Source: Branchinecta lynchi
Lineage: Eukaryota > Arthropoda > Branchiopoda > Anostraca > Branchinectidae
DNA: 64,000 bases
Assembly: GCA_023053575.1 (NCBI GenBank)
Contig: JAKZAP010000058.1
Coordinates: 310,001 to 374,000 of the forward strand
Direction: 5' to 3'
Within the stretch, counting starts at the first letter, position 1; every line of letters begins with the position of its first letter. This document shows positions 1 through 11,554 of the stretch, in pieces. The translations under genes and the position numbers were made by a program. The notes below the pieces were generated by a model. The model made no database searches and was not told where the DNA came from. It worked only from the letters and a program-made list of their open reading frames with translations.

Positions 1-627
1 GTCGACCTGCATTTAACTGGTAAGCAAAGGGGGCTAGATACTTTTAAGTAGCAACGTGACGGATGTGAGCATATCTTCACTTTTCCAAGTGCTATGACAC
101 TTCTGTGAAAGAAAAAGGTTGAAGGGAGCAGGAAAGAACAGAGGAATTGGTTTCAATCAGATTCAGTATATTTTGAGGACATCTTGAATGTGTCATATCT
201 GTACATATCTGTAATTTTTAGTTTTTGGCGGTTCTTTTCCTTCCCATATGAAGTTGACCCGGCCTCCTTTGATTTAGCGTGAGTGATGCAAAGTCGTCCC
301 CTGCCCTCCCCCAAAATGACACAGCTTCGGAAATCTATCCACTTTCAACATGTGGCCCTACTAACCATAGATGAGTCAGACTTCTTGCTGGACAACTTCA
401 GCTTGGAAAAGGTCACCGGCTCTTTCATCCAATGACTTCCGAATTGTGGTGCGTCATGGTGCACATAAACCGTTGCTTCGGGGGCTCTCTCGGCGTCCCC
501 ACTCGCCAGCCATCGTCCGTCGATATACCGACACCTAAGTGGGAAAGTGTATGTTTATTATGGCCCTATCTATTACTCTTTTTATTACACACACCTCACC
601 CACTCTCTAAACACACATAAACTTATA
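1..627. other. No recognisable feature
   Basis: No conserved coding region, structured RNA or repeat recognised. A short CA-rich stretch (about 585-620) precedes the family C arm. The first bases contain a SalI site (GTCGAC), which may be a cloning boundary or chance. Confidence 0.5.
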
Positions 628-1014
628 TTCCTTGAGCCCAAGCTGACTTTGAAACATATATTCAAATAAGGCATACAACGGATACGTCAGCTACGATGCT
701 TTATCATCGATATTTCGGGCCTTCTTGTCAAGGGTCCTCGTCAGGCTGCCAATCTTCTGAGTCAACGCCGGGGAGGAAAACAAACCTGTACGATTTTTCG
801 CAAAAGTAGTCGATTTTCTGGGATCATAAAACGTACGTGCAGGGATACATATGATTTCGTAACAGTTGTCCGTCTGTGAGCACGATTACAGGTTTGTTTC
901 CTTCCCCGACTTTGACCCTGAAGATTGAGAGCCTGACGAGGACCTTTGCCAAGAAGGGCCGAAGTATCCCTGATATAGCATCGTAGCTGACGTATCCGTT
1001 GTATGCATTATTTG
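628..1014. repeat. Family C foldback element with long inverted arms
   Basis: The left arm (628 to about 800) starts TTCCTTGAGCCCAAGCTG, passes through CAACGGATACGTCAGCTACG and ends CGGGGAGGAAAACAAACCTG. The right arm (about 882-1014) is its inverted copy. The spacer (about 810-880) is a minus-strand scrap of the family A 3' end (GTACGTGCAGGGATACATATG, then CAGTTGTCCGTCTGTGAGCA). The same arm recurs near 13.2, 18.1, 26.7 and 60.3 kb, so it is a dispersed family. Autonomous parent unknown; the ribozyme-like core suggests a link to Penelope-like elements (inference). Confidence 0.75.
688..748 (-). ncRNA. Candidate hammerhead ribozyme in family C left arm
   Basis: On the minus strand the order is CAGC, CTGACGA, a stem-loop made by GGACCCTT and AAGGCCC, then GAAA, a 20-nt hairpin containing CGATG/CATCG, then TA and GCTG. 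CUGANGA, stem II and GAAA match the conserved hammerhead core. CAGC/GCTG forms a 4-bp stem I directly at the core, and the first stem II pair is G-C as expected. Stem III has a 3-nt bulge next to the A-U closing pair, so activity is uncertain. Hammerheads are known in Penelope-like elements and retrozymes. Confidence 0.45.
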
Positions 1015-1653
1015 TCTACACACATCTCTTTTTAGGTGCCCTTTAAGCTCTAGGTACAATAAGGAATTAATAAAACAAAGCTGTTATATTGTAACTTATT
1101 TAAACAAGGTTTACCGGTTATGACGTGAAATTTTGACGAAATTTACCTTTTCCAAAATTCGGATAATGATTTCCCTTTGCATTATAATCTGACAGTGTTT
1201 TTCCCTACACTGGTATTTAAAAGAAATCCCCTAATAAGATAAAAGCTAAAGCATGATAGCTGACACATCCCTTTTTGTGCATTATTTGAATATCTGTTGC
1301 AAAGTCAGCTTGGGCTCAAGGAATATTTATAATCTGATGTCTGAGCCTCGGTCTAAGCTAAGGTCCCAGAGGGGATCAGTAGAGTCAATAATTTGTAAGA
1401 GCAATGCTTACCTTCCTTCCTGGTCAATCTGGACAAATTCCAACAGAACTGAATAAATGGCTTCTGGATCGAGGTTAGATATGCTGACTTTGACAAGAGG
1501 AAACATTCTCCTTGAAGATGAAAATGATATAAGAGTAATTGGACAATGAGCTTTTGTTCAATCGATTTACAGCAGAGGATATACAAAGAAACACAAATCA
1601 TCTAGGCTACGATAAAAACAAATATAGCTGCGTTAATTCTAACGGAAGTTCTC
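1015..1653. other. Mostly unassigned; second family C right-arm remnant at 1247-1330
   Basis: Positions 1247-1330 read like a second right end of family C (TAGCTGACACATCC, then AAAGTCAGCTTGGGCTCAAG), lying about 235 bp beyond the first. Either two elements are overlaid or the right end was interrupted. Nothing else is recognised here; short ORFs at 1253-1601 show no family resemblance. Confidence 0.45.
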
Positions 1654-2103
1654 GTTGGTGGTCTCCGGTTATTCTGATTAGGCGTTTTTGCATCCACCGG
1701 TGACTATTCACCAGTATTATAACCCGTTTTTGAACTAACCGGTGTCCGGTTTTATCTCACCGGTGCGGACAAATGTTACGTTTCCAGACTGCGTAAATCC
1801 AAGCGTATTATGAAATCCGAGAGCACTTTACGCACGTATTACAACCTCGGTTACCTGGGATTCCATATTGATTGCAATCTTAGCTGGAAGAAACACAGTG
1901 TCTAGCAATACGGAGTAAACTTACCATAACCAGAACATGCCCGGGATCCCGGCTTTACCGAGAAGTTAGCAATTTTTCGTCAAAGTTTGACGGGGTTTCC
2001 AGCAGAAAACAGAATTTAGGCCGTTTTTGCACTCACCGGTGAACGAAAAACGCGTTACACGAGAAAAACCGGACACCGGCGACAAAACACCAGAGACCAA
2101 GGC
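1654..2103. mobile_element. MITE-like element with ACCGGTG subterminal repeats
   Basis: The ends are inverted: GGTCTCCGG near 1660 and CCAGAGACC near 2088-2097. Both arms carry copies of CACCGGTG, GTGTCCGG and GCGTTTTTGCA (or their complements) within about 110 bp of the end. No transposase is present. Target duplication not resolved. Confidence 0.5.
1849..1896 (+). pseudogene. Scrap of a LINE reverse transcriptase
   Basis: Sixteen codons read GYLGFHIDCNLSWKKH, the signature downstream of the catalytic region in Jockey/CR1-type reverse transcriptases (typically YLGV-ID-NLSW--H). The reading stops at TAG eight bases further on. It lies inside the ACCGGTG MITE, so the MITE seems to carry a captured LINE fragment. 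Confidence 0.5.
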
Positions 2104-2226
2104 CGTATCCAGGGGGAGGTTAGGGGGTTGAAACCCTCACCGAATCATACAAAAATAATCATTTTTATGGGCTTTTCCCTCTGATTCATGTCTTTTTTGT
2201 ACTTTCTTGTCCGACTCGCAGGCAAG

Positions 2227-2270
<44 letters not shown>

Positions 2271-2285
2271 ATCCTGGGGCCTGCC
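2098..2285. mobile_element. Small MITE with a long poly-C tract
   Basis: Starts GGCCGTATCCAGGGGGAGG and ends GAAAAAAAAAATCCTGG, so GTATCCAGG and ATCCTGG form short inverted ends. A run of about 30 C (2230-2260) lies near the right end. Part of the body (CAAAAATAATCATTTTTA to CTGATTCATG) recurs near 2660-2730, next to another C-rich run, so this is a dispersed repeat. Confidence 0.5.
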
Positions 2286-2734
2286 AGAGACAGACCGGAT
2301 TGCAACGAAGGCAGCTTGTGTTTCGATGAATCCAAAATCAACAATCAACACAGTCGGTGAGCATAAGGTAAAGCCTGGTTGGTCATTAAGTAAAACAGGA
2401 AAATGTGGAACAAACAATTTTAAGTTTATGTGCAAAGATCCGGCAGCGCTTAAGTAATAACTACAAACACCGTCTCTGACGTCACAAGTTCCAGCGTATG
2501 GAACTTGCGCACTGAAAAGAATTATTTTATTGCCCGTTGATCAATTCAGAATTATTTGCGTGACAGAATAAATGTCATATAAAATTATTTCATCAAAGAC
2601 AGTAGAAACTAGGCGATTCAAATCCTCCATTCAACTTGCACACGAATGTACGGATTGTTCCCAAGGCCCCCCCACCCGAAACATGCAAAAATAACTATTT
2701 TTACAGGCTTTTCCCTCTGATCTATGTCTTTTTG
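2286..2734. other. Unassigned; partial second copy of the poly-C MITE
   Basis: Contains a small hairpin (AGTTCC/GGAACT near 2488-2505) and the second copy of the poly-C MITE body at about 2660-2734. No gene seen. Confidence 0.4.
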
Positions 2735-2850
2735 GACATGGGCACGGATAAGTCAGCTATATTTTATTATAGCTACAGTTCGGCCCTTCTTGGCAAGGGT
2801 CCTCCTCAGCCTCAAGCCGCTCAATTCTGCTTGAGCCGGTCAAATATTAT
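2735..2850 (-). repeat. Diverged family C fragment
   Basis: Reads ATAAGTCAGCTATA, then CGGCCCTTCTTGGCAAGGGTCC, then CTCAGCCTC, matching the inner half of the family C left arm. The GAAA of the ribozyme-like core is changed here. Confidence 0.55.
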
Positions 2851-3337
2851 ATTATATATAATATATAGTTTATTATTCTACTGAAGTTGAAATTATACCA
2901 GCTTAACATACGATTACCGCTATTCCGGTACTTGGCATCTTCCTTCCGTTGCTCACTCATCCCTAATTCCAGTTTATTTTGGACCAAACACCTCAAATAA
3001 TTCAATCGTGGGGATTTCGTGGGTGGTGAAAGAACTTTTCTTGTCCCGGGGAATAACTCCCCGTATTTTCGAGAGTCCCCACGGACGGGGAATGCTCCGA
3101 ATATCATCATCATCATAAAAAAGGATTCTCTTTCAGATTCAGAGGGGAATTAGTTTTTGCTGGTGTTGGTGCAATGTAAAGTTAATTAAAAACAATCCGA
3201 ACAAACAAAACAAAAAATGAAGGGGATCCAGACTAACTTCGACAACTTCATACCTATTTTTAGAAGAAAGTTCATTTTGGAAGCATTCCCCGTGCTGTCG
3301 TTGTTTCTCGTGTTCTCATAGGCTAGGTGGATAATAA
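2851..3337. other. No recognisable feature
   Basis: AT-rich start (ATATATAATATATAG), otherwise unremarkable. No coding or repeat similarity noticed. Confidence 0.4.
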
Positions 3338-4440
3338 GTTGTTATTTTATTTATTTATTTGGATCTAATACCGGCCAACTAGGGCCATTATACAAAACAA
3401 AAAAACACTTTAAAACTTACGCTTTACACACTAAGTTGGGTCAAACCCACAATATAACAGCTCCCCCCATTTCAGCCAAACGGGAAGAGATAGCCGCATG
3501 TGCGGCCCAGAGAGAACAGCCAACAGAGGGGTCAGGGACTTCAGGGACAGGAAAAACAAGCTGATCTACGGACTTCAGAGAAAGACGGGAGACCTTCACC
3601 AACAAACATGACCGAGGCACTACAGTTCCAAGGAAAACCGTGCAACCCACCGGAGGGAGTTATCGTACAGAATACGGAAAGAATTTCCGCGTCTGACCGT
3701 GATATTAGTCACAAGAGAAATACCATTAAGTTGTGTGCAATAAGCCCGGAACAAGAAAGATTTCACCACTCCGTCACACTTCGCGAATTTCCTGATCAGG
3801 AGGTTGGCGCGAGCATAGAGTGATCTGGCCAATGCATTAACATGGAGTTCATCATCCAGCTTGGGGGTAAAAGTGAACCCCAAGTACTTGAAGGATGACA
3901 CAAATTCAAGTTGAACCCCTGAAAGAAACACTGGTGGAATTACTAGGAGTCTCATACCAGGGGGAATGAAGGCAATGCATAATGTTTTCTTAGTATTGAA
4001 AACAATGTCATGGCGACTCGCAAAGCTATCACACAAACCCAGTAGTTTGTTGAGTGCAGACACAGACGGAGCCAGGACAGCCAGGTCATCGGCATAACTG
4101 CAATTGTTAAAGCACATCCCTTGAATAAAGCACCCAACACCAGCAGTTGCTAACGTCACATTAAGCTCATCTACGTATAAATTATACAAAAGAGGAGACA
4201 GTACACCACCTTGCCTGACACCATTCAGTACTGGGAACCGTCTACTAAGCACCCCGCCCCATTTAATGCAAAATCGTTGATTCTGCAACCAACAAGACAG
4301 GGTAAGCAGGATTCGGGGATCTACACCGCGATCAAGAAGGCATCCCAGCAGTTTTCGTGATTTACCCGGTCAAATGCAGCCCTCGCATCAATAAAACATA
4401 CAAAAACCGGAGACGAAAAAGGCCAAAAATAGTGGATCAC
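3338..4440 (-). pseudogene. 5'-truncated L2/CR1-like LINE, reverse transcriptase remnant
   Basis: The minus strand encodes the C-terminal part of a non-LTR reverse transcriptase. From about 4400 downward one reads an IDARAAFDRVNH block, WLQNQRF, then NGVRQGGVLSPLLYNLYVDE, the catalytic box YADDLAVLAPS, FNTKKTLC and FKYLGFTF. The open stretch is 3620-4288. A frame change near 4350 separates the IDARAAFD block, and further frame breaks near 3620 and 3560 interrupt the tail, so it is dead. The 3' end carries an AAATAAATAAATAAA tail on the minus strand (complement at 3342-3360), typical of LINE simple-repeat tails. The endonuclease and N-terminus are missing. Confidence 0.8.
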
Positions 4441-5324
4441 CGACTTTACAAAAAATCTTTAGTTATTTATGTATTAGATACAAGTAGTATTAATAAATTG
4501 CGGCACAAGTCCTTATGACTTTCTTTTTGCTGCAATGGGATATTAGGAATGTTATTTTATTTAATTTTCAATGTTTTGGTTAAAAATAAAAACCGCTGAG
4601 TTCCGCATGAGCGGTGTCCGTAACGAGTGACTCCCTCGATTTTCGCCGTTCCCTACGATTTCCCAGGATTCCTCGAGGAACGGCGATAATACGCCTTTAA
4701 CCATTTTTTGTTGTTGTTGGGGGGGGGGGGGGGGGACACAAATTGAGCAGGACAATTTACGTCGTCAGTGATGAAAGCCGTGTCCTCCAAGATAACTAAG
4801 TACGAATAAGACAGATAGCCTAACACCGTACAAACCGACATGAATAAAAAAGAAATCTCTCTTACCTTCCATTCTCGGACATTATCATTTCATTCACAAG
4901 CTCGTGAAATTTACACCAGAGCTCTCTATCATCCAAGTTCACTTCGCACACCAAATCCATGTTTATTTGCACAGAACTGTCGTATCCTGGGTTTTTTCTG
5001 CCGCCCTCTGCGATGGCAAGCAACTGGTAGGCATGGTATCCTGGCAATGTTGCTTTCATGGTCCTTTATCCGAAGTTCCGTCTGAGCACTTCCAAGCATA
5101 TAAACTGGTTTCTGCATCAAGCACGGGTCCGACTTGTGTTTACAAACAGTTCAGTTCAGTTCAAATCCACTTAGAAACAATACTGAGGGCTCAGACCACC
5201 AACGACGGGACGTTAATCCTACCATTTTAAATTGCAGCGACTGGTCCGCTCCAGCCCTAATAGCAGCCAATAGGGAACCTGGGTATGGGACAGTCACAGT
5301 GCTTCCACTCTACCTTTTCTAAAA
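4441..5324. other. No recognisable feature; poly-G run near 4720
   Basis: A run of G follows GTTGTTGTTG (about 4709-4734). The rest shows no repeat family or coding region I recognise. Confidence 0.4.
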
Positions 5325-6568
5325 AACAAGACCAAAGGTTTCGATGGGATCCCAAAAGTCAATATTTGATCCAGGCAATTGGCCATATTCCTGTTCAGCG
5401 CTTCCAAGCGGACTAGTTTCTATTAATCCCCCCATGCCTCACGGTCATCACTTGGATCAGACATGGCAAAATAGATCCACAGGTTAATAAGTGGAAAACC
5501 TGTCATCTGTGTCCCAGGTAATGGAGGTTTTGCATATGTCTCAGCAGCAAAAAGTGACAGTGACCCACTACCCTATGGATTCGACTTTTTACTATGTCTA
5601 ACGAACACCTGTCTAGACATAGTAAAAAGTCGGATACGGAATATGGCCAATTGGGTCATGTCTTCGCTAGACTCATTGAACTCTTTTACTATTAAAATTC
5701 AGAAACAGATTAAGGCCAAATAGCTAATCATCTGAGAAAACAAAGTTCAGATATGGATTCAGCATGTGTGTTTGTAATATGACCTATAAGTCATATCTGT
5801 TTTGACGAAAACTTCCTGCCACTTCTGCCAATTTCCCGGTTTCAGCCGAATTCCGGAACTACTTGTCCAGCAAAACAAAAAGCTAAAAAACGAACTCAGC
5901 GTATCTTCTTTCCCCAATACTGAATATCTAATCAACTTCAAATCAAAATTTAACTTATAACAAATTTTCCGGCTCCAGTCGGATTCCGATCGAACTATAT
6001 GTCCCGGCGAAAAATGATTTTCAAACGTGGACTCAGCATCTCGTTTTACCCCTAAATCGGATATCTGATCAACTAAAACTAAAACTCTAAATTTTTCCGG
6101 TTTTTGCCGGACTCCCGGCAAAGTACTTGCCCGGGTAGAAAATTGTTTCCACACAAGTGTTCAGCATGTCTTCTTACCCTAAATCGAACATCTAAGCAAC
6201 TCCAAATAAAACTTTTACTTTTAACAAACTTTCCGGCTTTTGCCGGATTCCGGGCGAACTACTTGTCCGATGACAAAATTATTTTCACCATCGTGTTCAG
6301 CATGACTTCTTGCCCCATAATCGACTATCACAGTATCTGTTTAAAAATATTTAATTTGCCCCTTAATTTAAACCCCCTCCCCCAACCCTAAATATGGGGC
6401 TACAGAGCCCGTCTACGAACTTGAACTTATTCTTGACCCAAAGAATCCTCACACCAACTTTCATCAAAATATTTAGTTCCCTTCGAGAGTTACAGTGCGC
6501 ACAGACGGATAGACGGACAACTTTTGTGATGTCATAGGTATCCCTCCACTTACGTTTTGGGATCCCAA
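5325..6568 (+). mobile_element. Family A element, copy 1
   Basis: Begins AACAAGACCAAAGG and ends CGTTTTGGGATCCCAAAA; the GGGATCCC palindrome near both ends forms the subterminal inverted repeat. The core repeats contain TTTTGCCGGATTCCGG, ACTACTTGTCC, CAGCATG and ATCTAATCAACT. The 3' part has a conserved CCAACTTTCATCAAAATAT block, then GAGAGTTACAG, then a CAGACGGATAGACGGAC tract. Interrupted at 5381-5648 by a separate insertion. Non-coding; its open frames are shadows of the repeat. Confidence 0.85.
5381..5648. mobile_element. 268-bp MITE inserted in family A, AATT target duplication
   Basis: Ends are perfect 11-bp inverted repeats, GGCCATATTCC and GGAATATGGCC, flanked by AATT (5377-5380 and 5649-5652). 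Removing the insert plus one AATT restores GATCCAGGCAATTGGGTC, which matches other family A copies (GATCCAGACAACTGGGTC). The insert holds a hairpin with a perfect 19-bp stem (5582-5600 with 5614-5632). No coding capacity; superfamily not assigned. Confidence 0.8.
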
Positions 6569-6714
6569 AAAATTAGCAGCCTCTTCAAAATAAAGTAGAT
6601 AAAAGTAGATTTCGATAATAAAAAAAGTAGTTTTATGTCAAAAGGTGGGCTTAATTCAGGAGTAATGCAATCGTCAGGCCCATTATTTCAACCTTTCCCT
6701 TCAGTAAAAACTTA

Positions 6715-7230
6715 AGATATTTTTCTTCAAAAATACGGAATTTCTAATATAAACCCATATTTTGTTGAAACTGTGCGTAGCAGGAGAATTTTGTTAAGAT
6801 CATCCTGTTTTCTCCAAGACTTCCAGATATTTTAGCCAAGCCATATTGTGTTAAATGGTGCGCCGCAGGCAAAAATTCTGAGAAAACAAACTGTTTCCGG
6901 CTAAAATACTGAGACTTATGTTCAAATTGTGCACAACAGGCAAAGACTTGGAAAATCTGACTGTTTTCAATTGGCCTGCGGATATTTTGGCACCAAACCA
7001 GACCGTGTTTAAAATGTGCGCCGCGTAAAATTTTATCCTGCTAAAATACGGAAAGTTTGGTAAAGAAACAACTGTGTGCTGCAAAGTAGCCTGTTTTCTG
7101 AAAATGTGCACCGCTGCCAAGACAAAAATCGAATATCAGCCTGTGTTGGGGTTCAATTGAGAGAATTTTATACAAAACCAGATTGTTTTCCAAACCGCAG
7201 TGTGTCGCAGACAAAATTATTGGATATAAA
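6715..7230 (+). repeat. Family F, degenerate tandem repeat
   Basis: Successive units of roughly 90 bp share a core like TGTGCGCCGCAGGCAAA followed by TCTGAGAAAACAAACTG, and a phrase like AGATATTTT or AAAATACGG. About six units can be followed. The last unit (TGTGTCGCAGACAAAATTATTGG, 7200-7222) recurs inverted near 26475-26500. Confidence 0.5.
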
Positions 7231-7506
7231 CTTCTTTTCTGCTTCGTAATCCTACCGAAAGACAAAAAAGAGTAGAAATAAAGTACACGATGTACGGTGT
7301 ACACGAAATCGGTCAGTGCGCAACTCCTCGATTTAAACTGACATGCTAGTAATTATGTTTATTATTGGATTGTGTATTAAAATTGTAACATATATGTGAT
7401 TATTTATGACTACGATCCACCACTCTTTTTGTAAAAAGATAAAATGGAATTAAACAAAATTAGGAAGATAGAATTAAACAGAATTAGTAAGAAATTAAAT
7501 GAAATA

Positions 7507-10470
7507 ACAAGAGCTACGAGCTCATATGGCACTTGTACGAGTAGGCTGTACAAGAAAGTAGATGAAAACGTCACAAAATACACCCGCCATCCAAAAAGGC
7601 GGTTCGGAAATAGAAATAGGATATTTAGTTTCACTCATTTCTGAGCAGTTCCGGCATCGTCTCGATTGCAAATGCACATGACTGTTCAAACTTTCATCCC
7701 AATAAATCCATTTGTTTGATCCCTAGACGTGCTACACGATTTCCGGTACTCACTCTATTTCCACCTACCGTGGCCGAATCTGGTTCGGAATAAAAAAAAA
7801 TCGACCACCTAAAGCATCTTCGTTTATACCATCTACCAAGTTTCACTCGAATCTGAGCATTTTTGGAAAGTTCCGGTACCCCCCCCCCCCCCCTTCCCAC
7901 CAACGTTGTCGGAGCCGGTTCGGGCCCAATCTCTTAATTCCCTCATCAAGTTTGACTGAAATTGGAGCATAGCCTATCTGCAAGTTTCCAGTACCCCCCC
8001 CCCCCCTACCTTGGCCAAATCCGGCCCAGACGCCAAATAAAAAATCTAGGCCGCATAAACTCGGCACTGTCGAATTGCATCTCATTCGGTCCATCCGTTT
8101 GGTTTTTGTGCATGTCAAAAGTCCCCCCACCCCCAATTCCCCTAATCGTGGTCGCATATGGTTCGAACGCATGTTTTACATGTCGAGGCCATCGATTCGT
8201 ATCACCCATGAAGTTTCACTCGAATCAGACCACTCGTTCGCAATTTATAGAAGTCCATATTTCTCTTCTCTTGCTCCCCCAAAAATGCTCGGATCTAGGA
8301 ACGGAAGTTTCGGGGGGTATGTTGTGTCAGGTTTTTAAGTCAAGATAATTCGGGTCGCTAATATGCCTGCAAAGTTTCGTTGTCGTTTTACATCTGGAAC
8401 TATTCTAACTCACGACTACCGGAATTCCAGGAAACCCCCTCCAACTCCCCCCACAGAGCCCCGAAACCGTCTGGCTCCGTCAATTTCATCTAGGCCTAAT
8501 GCTTGTTCCATCCATTAAGTTTCGTCCCAATCCCTCTACTTTTAGAGTTTCTTGAGTTTTCCACACCCCCCCCCCCATCCCCACAGGTATCGGACCCGAC
8601 TCGGACGTGACACTGAACGTCCGAGGCGATAGCTCACCAGACAAGTTTCATTCAAATCCGATCACCCGTTCAAAAGCTATGCACGCCACTAGATTCCGGA
8701 CTCCCCATCCACCCACTCCCCCCACGATGGTCGGGTCGGGGAAACGGCTGTTCTCAAGTCAATCTGTTCGGATCCCTGACATACCTGCCAAGTTTCATCG
8801 CCCTAGGACATCAGGAAGTATGCCTAACTCGCGGGATCGCTAGAAATCCGAACCCCCACCCCAACTCCCCCACAGTGCCCTTATCCGGTCCGGTTATGTC
8901 AATGACGTGTCGAGGACCTGTGCTTGTTTTTCCCACCAAGTTTCATCCCGATCCCTCCACTTTAAGCGTTTCTCAAAATTCCCGGTTCCCTCCTCCAACT
9001 CCTCCCAGTGTCATCGGATCCGGTCCGGTTATGTCAGTGACGTGTCTAGGACCTGTGCTTGTTTTTCCCACCAAGTTTCATCCCGATCCCTCCACTTTAA
9101 GCGTTTCTCAAAATTTCCGGTTTCCTCCTCCAACTCCCCCCAGTGTCATCGGATCCGGCCCGGATTTAAAGTGAGGTGTCTGAGACACAAGGTCATCCTA
9201 AATATCAATTTTCATCAAGATCCGATCACCCGTTCAAAAGTTATGCACGCCACTAGATTCCGGACTCCCCATCCACCCACTCCCCCCACGATGGTCGGGT
9301 CGGGGAAACGGCTGTTCTCGAGTCAATCTGTTCGGATCCTTGACATACCTGCCAAGTTTCATCGCCCTAGGACACCAGGAAGTATGCCGAACTCGCGGGA
9401 TCGCTAGAAATCCGGACCCCCATCCCAACTCCCCCACAGTGCCCTGATCCGGTCCCGTTATGTCAATGACGTGTCTAGGACCTGTGCTTGTTTTTCCCAC
9501 CAAGTTTCATCCCGATCCCTCCACTTTAAGCGTTTCTCAAAATTTCCGGTTCCCCACCTTAACTCCCCCACAGTGCCCTGATCCGGTCCGGTTATGTCAA
9601 TGACGTTTCTAGGACCTGTGGTTGTTTTTCCCACCAAGTTTCATCCCGATCCCTCCACTTTAAGCGTTTCTCAAAATTTCCGGTTCCCTCCTCCAACTCC
9701 CCCCAGTGTCATCGGATCCGGCCCGGATTTAAAGTAAGGTGTCTGAGACACGAGGTCATCCTAAATATCAATTTTCATCAAGATCCGATCACCCGTTCGC
9801 AAGCTAAAAATACCTCAAATTTTGGCTTCACCCTCCCTCCACTCCCCCCCCCCCCCAGATGGTCGAATCGGGGAATTGATGATTTCCTATTTAAGTTGGT
9901 CGGGTCCCAGACATGCCTGTCAATTTCCATCGTCCCAGCACATCAGGAAGCACGGAACTCGCGGGATCACTACAAATTCGGACTTCTCCCCCCCCCCCCC
10001 AACTCCCCCAAAGTGAGCGGATCCGTTCCGGTTATATCAGTCACGTATCTAGGACTTTTGCTTGTACTTTCCACCAAGTTTCATTCGGATCCCTCCACTC
10101 TAAGTGTTTTCCAAGATTTCCGGTTTCCCCCTCTAACTCCCCCCAGTGTCACCGGATCCGGTCTGGATTTAAAATTAAGTTTCATTAAGATCCGATCACC
10201 CGTTCGTAAGCTAAAAATATCTCATTTTTCCTATTTTTTCCGGATTCCCCCTCCCTCCACTCCCCTCCAGATGGTCGGATCGAGGAAGCGACAATTTCTA
10301 ATTTAATCTGGTCCAGTTCCTGATATGCTTGCCAAGTTTCATCGTCCTAGCTTATCTGGAAGTGCCCGAACTAGCAAAACCGGGACCGACAGACCGACAG
10401 ACCGACAGACCGACTGACGGACAGAAATAACAATCGCTATATGGCACTTGAGTAAGCTCAAGTGCCATAA
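7507..10470 (+). mobile_element. Family B element, long copy with tandem core
   Basis: Starts ACAAGAGCTACGAGCTCAT, then ATGGCACTTG. Ends with (GACAGACC)n, TGACGGACAG and a terminal hairpin (10441-10468) of ATGGCACTTGAG/CTCAAGTGCCAT followed by A-rich sequence. The 5' ATGGCACTTG can pair with the terminal AAGTGCCAT. The interior repeats a 134-135 bp unit (for example 8938 to 9073, 9502 to 9636) within a larger unit. Units contain CAAGTTTCATCCCGATCCC and C-tracts. No protein is encoded; the overlapping open frames (7962-8348, 8907-9407, 9896-10306) follow the repeats. Confidence 0.85.
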
Positions 10471-11201
10471 AAATAATAAAAGGAATAGCAAGGCAGTTTT
10501 TAAGCCGTTTACGCTAAAATGTAAAATAAGCTCGGCACCTACACCTTCCTCCATCGAGAGGGTCCAACAGCCCCCTGACTAAATTACTCCAAACAGAAGG
10601 AGCGGTCTTATCGGCACCTATTTTCAGACAGGACAGATGTCAATTTTGTGGCCCCCTCTCCTTTGGCGGATCAGTCGGTAGCCTTCACTGACCGACTATT
10701 GTCTTAATTTGAGTTTTATGATCGTGGGAACTTGACCTCGAAACATCTGGCAGAGATTCGCATCTTCCGAGCGGTGGGATCTCTGACGATTGAAACGGGC
10801 CATTAGTAATAATTAGTAAAAGGTACTAGGTTCATCTAAATGTCTCCTGCGACCAAATATGAATTAACAGCGGAAAAGCAGGTCAATTCCCACGATTACA
10901 GGCTTGATAAATCACGGAGGAATTAAGGGACAGTTCTGTTCTGTTCAGTTTACTTTCAGCCTATCTACACCAAGAGGAAGGCGAGACGATAAGGGAATTT
11001 GTTCCAACAGAAAAAAAAAACATTGTTTACAAGAAATACACTAAACAAATAATAGGGTTTGTGCGCTTGCTCTTCCACATTTTCCCCTGACTTTTCCCTG
11101 ACTTCCCGGACCTTTTTTGGTGATTTTCCCTGACCTTTTCCACCAGTTTTCCAACACCTTTCGATTACCTCAGTGAACAAATTAACTCATTTACTGAAAA
11201 A
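10471..11201. other. No gene seen; short CCCTGACTTTT repeat
   Basis: Around 11085-11150 there is an imperfect tandem of TTTTCCCTGAC. Otherwise unassigned. Confidence 0.4.
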
Positions 11202-11551
11202 ACAAGAGCTGGAAGCTCATATGGCACTTGCAAGGCTGGGTAAGAGGATTAAAGTATGAACTCGTCAATCCATGGGTTTGTTGCGATCCGTACGTAAGCA
11301 AAATCCTTGAGATAAGAATGGTTATGGGTCCTTGGAAATCACGTGAATGTATTATTCGTAAAAAAAATTTATTTACGCATTTGGCCGTGATGATGCGCAC
11401 TTTAAGGGCGCTAGAAATTCATCTGTAATGAACACTCTTGAAGCACAAATGATGATAAGCTCATTGGAATCAAGAAAATGAATATTTTGCTCAAAATTAT
11501 TGTTTGTATTTTAAGAAACTCAGTTGTAAGCAAAACCCGTGAGGCAAAAAC
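11202..11551 (+). mobile_element. Family B 5' fragment
   Basis: Begins ACAAGAGCTGGAAGCTCAT and runs through ATGGCACTTGCAAGGCTGGG and GATGATGCGCACTTTA, nearly parallel to the start of the complete copy at 32859. It breaks off at GAGGCAAAAA where a GGGCAC word array begins. Confidence 0.8.
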
Positions 11552-11554
11552 CAA

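Noticed and set aside
2188..2457. Polyproline ORF across the poly-C tract and its polyglycine antisense partner
   Set aside because: Created by the homopolymer run; no supporting sequence on either side.
7962..9407. Proline-rich open frames up to 166 codons in family B
   Set aside because: They coincide with C-tracts and tandem units and change frame between copies; no sign of selection on protein.
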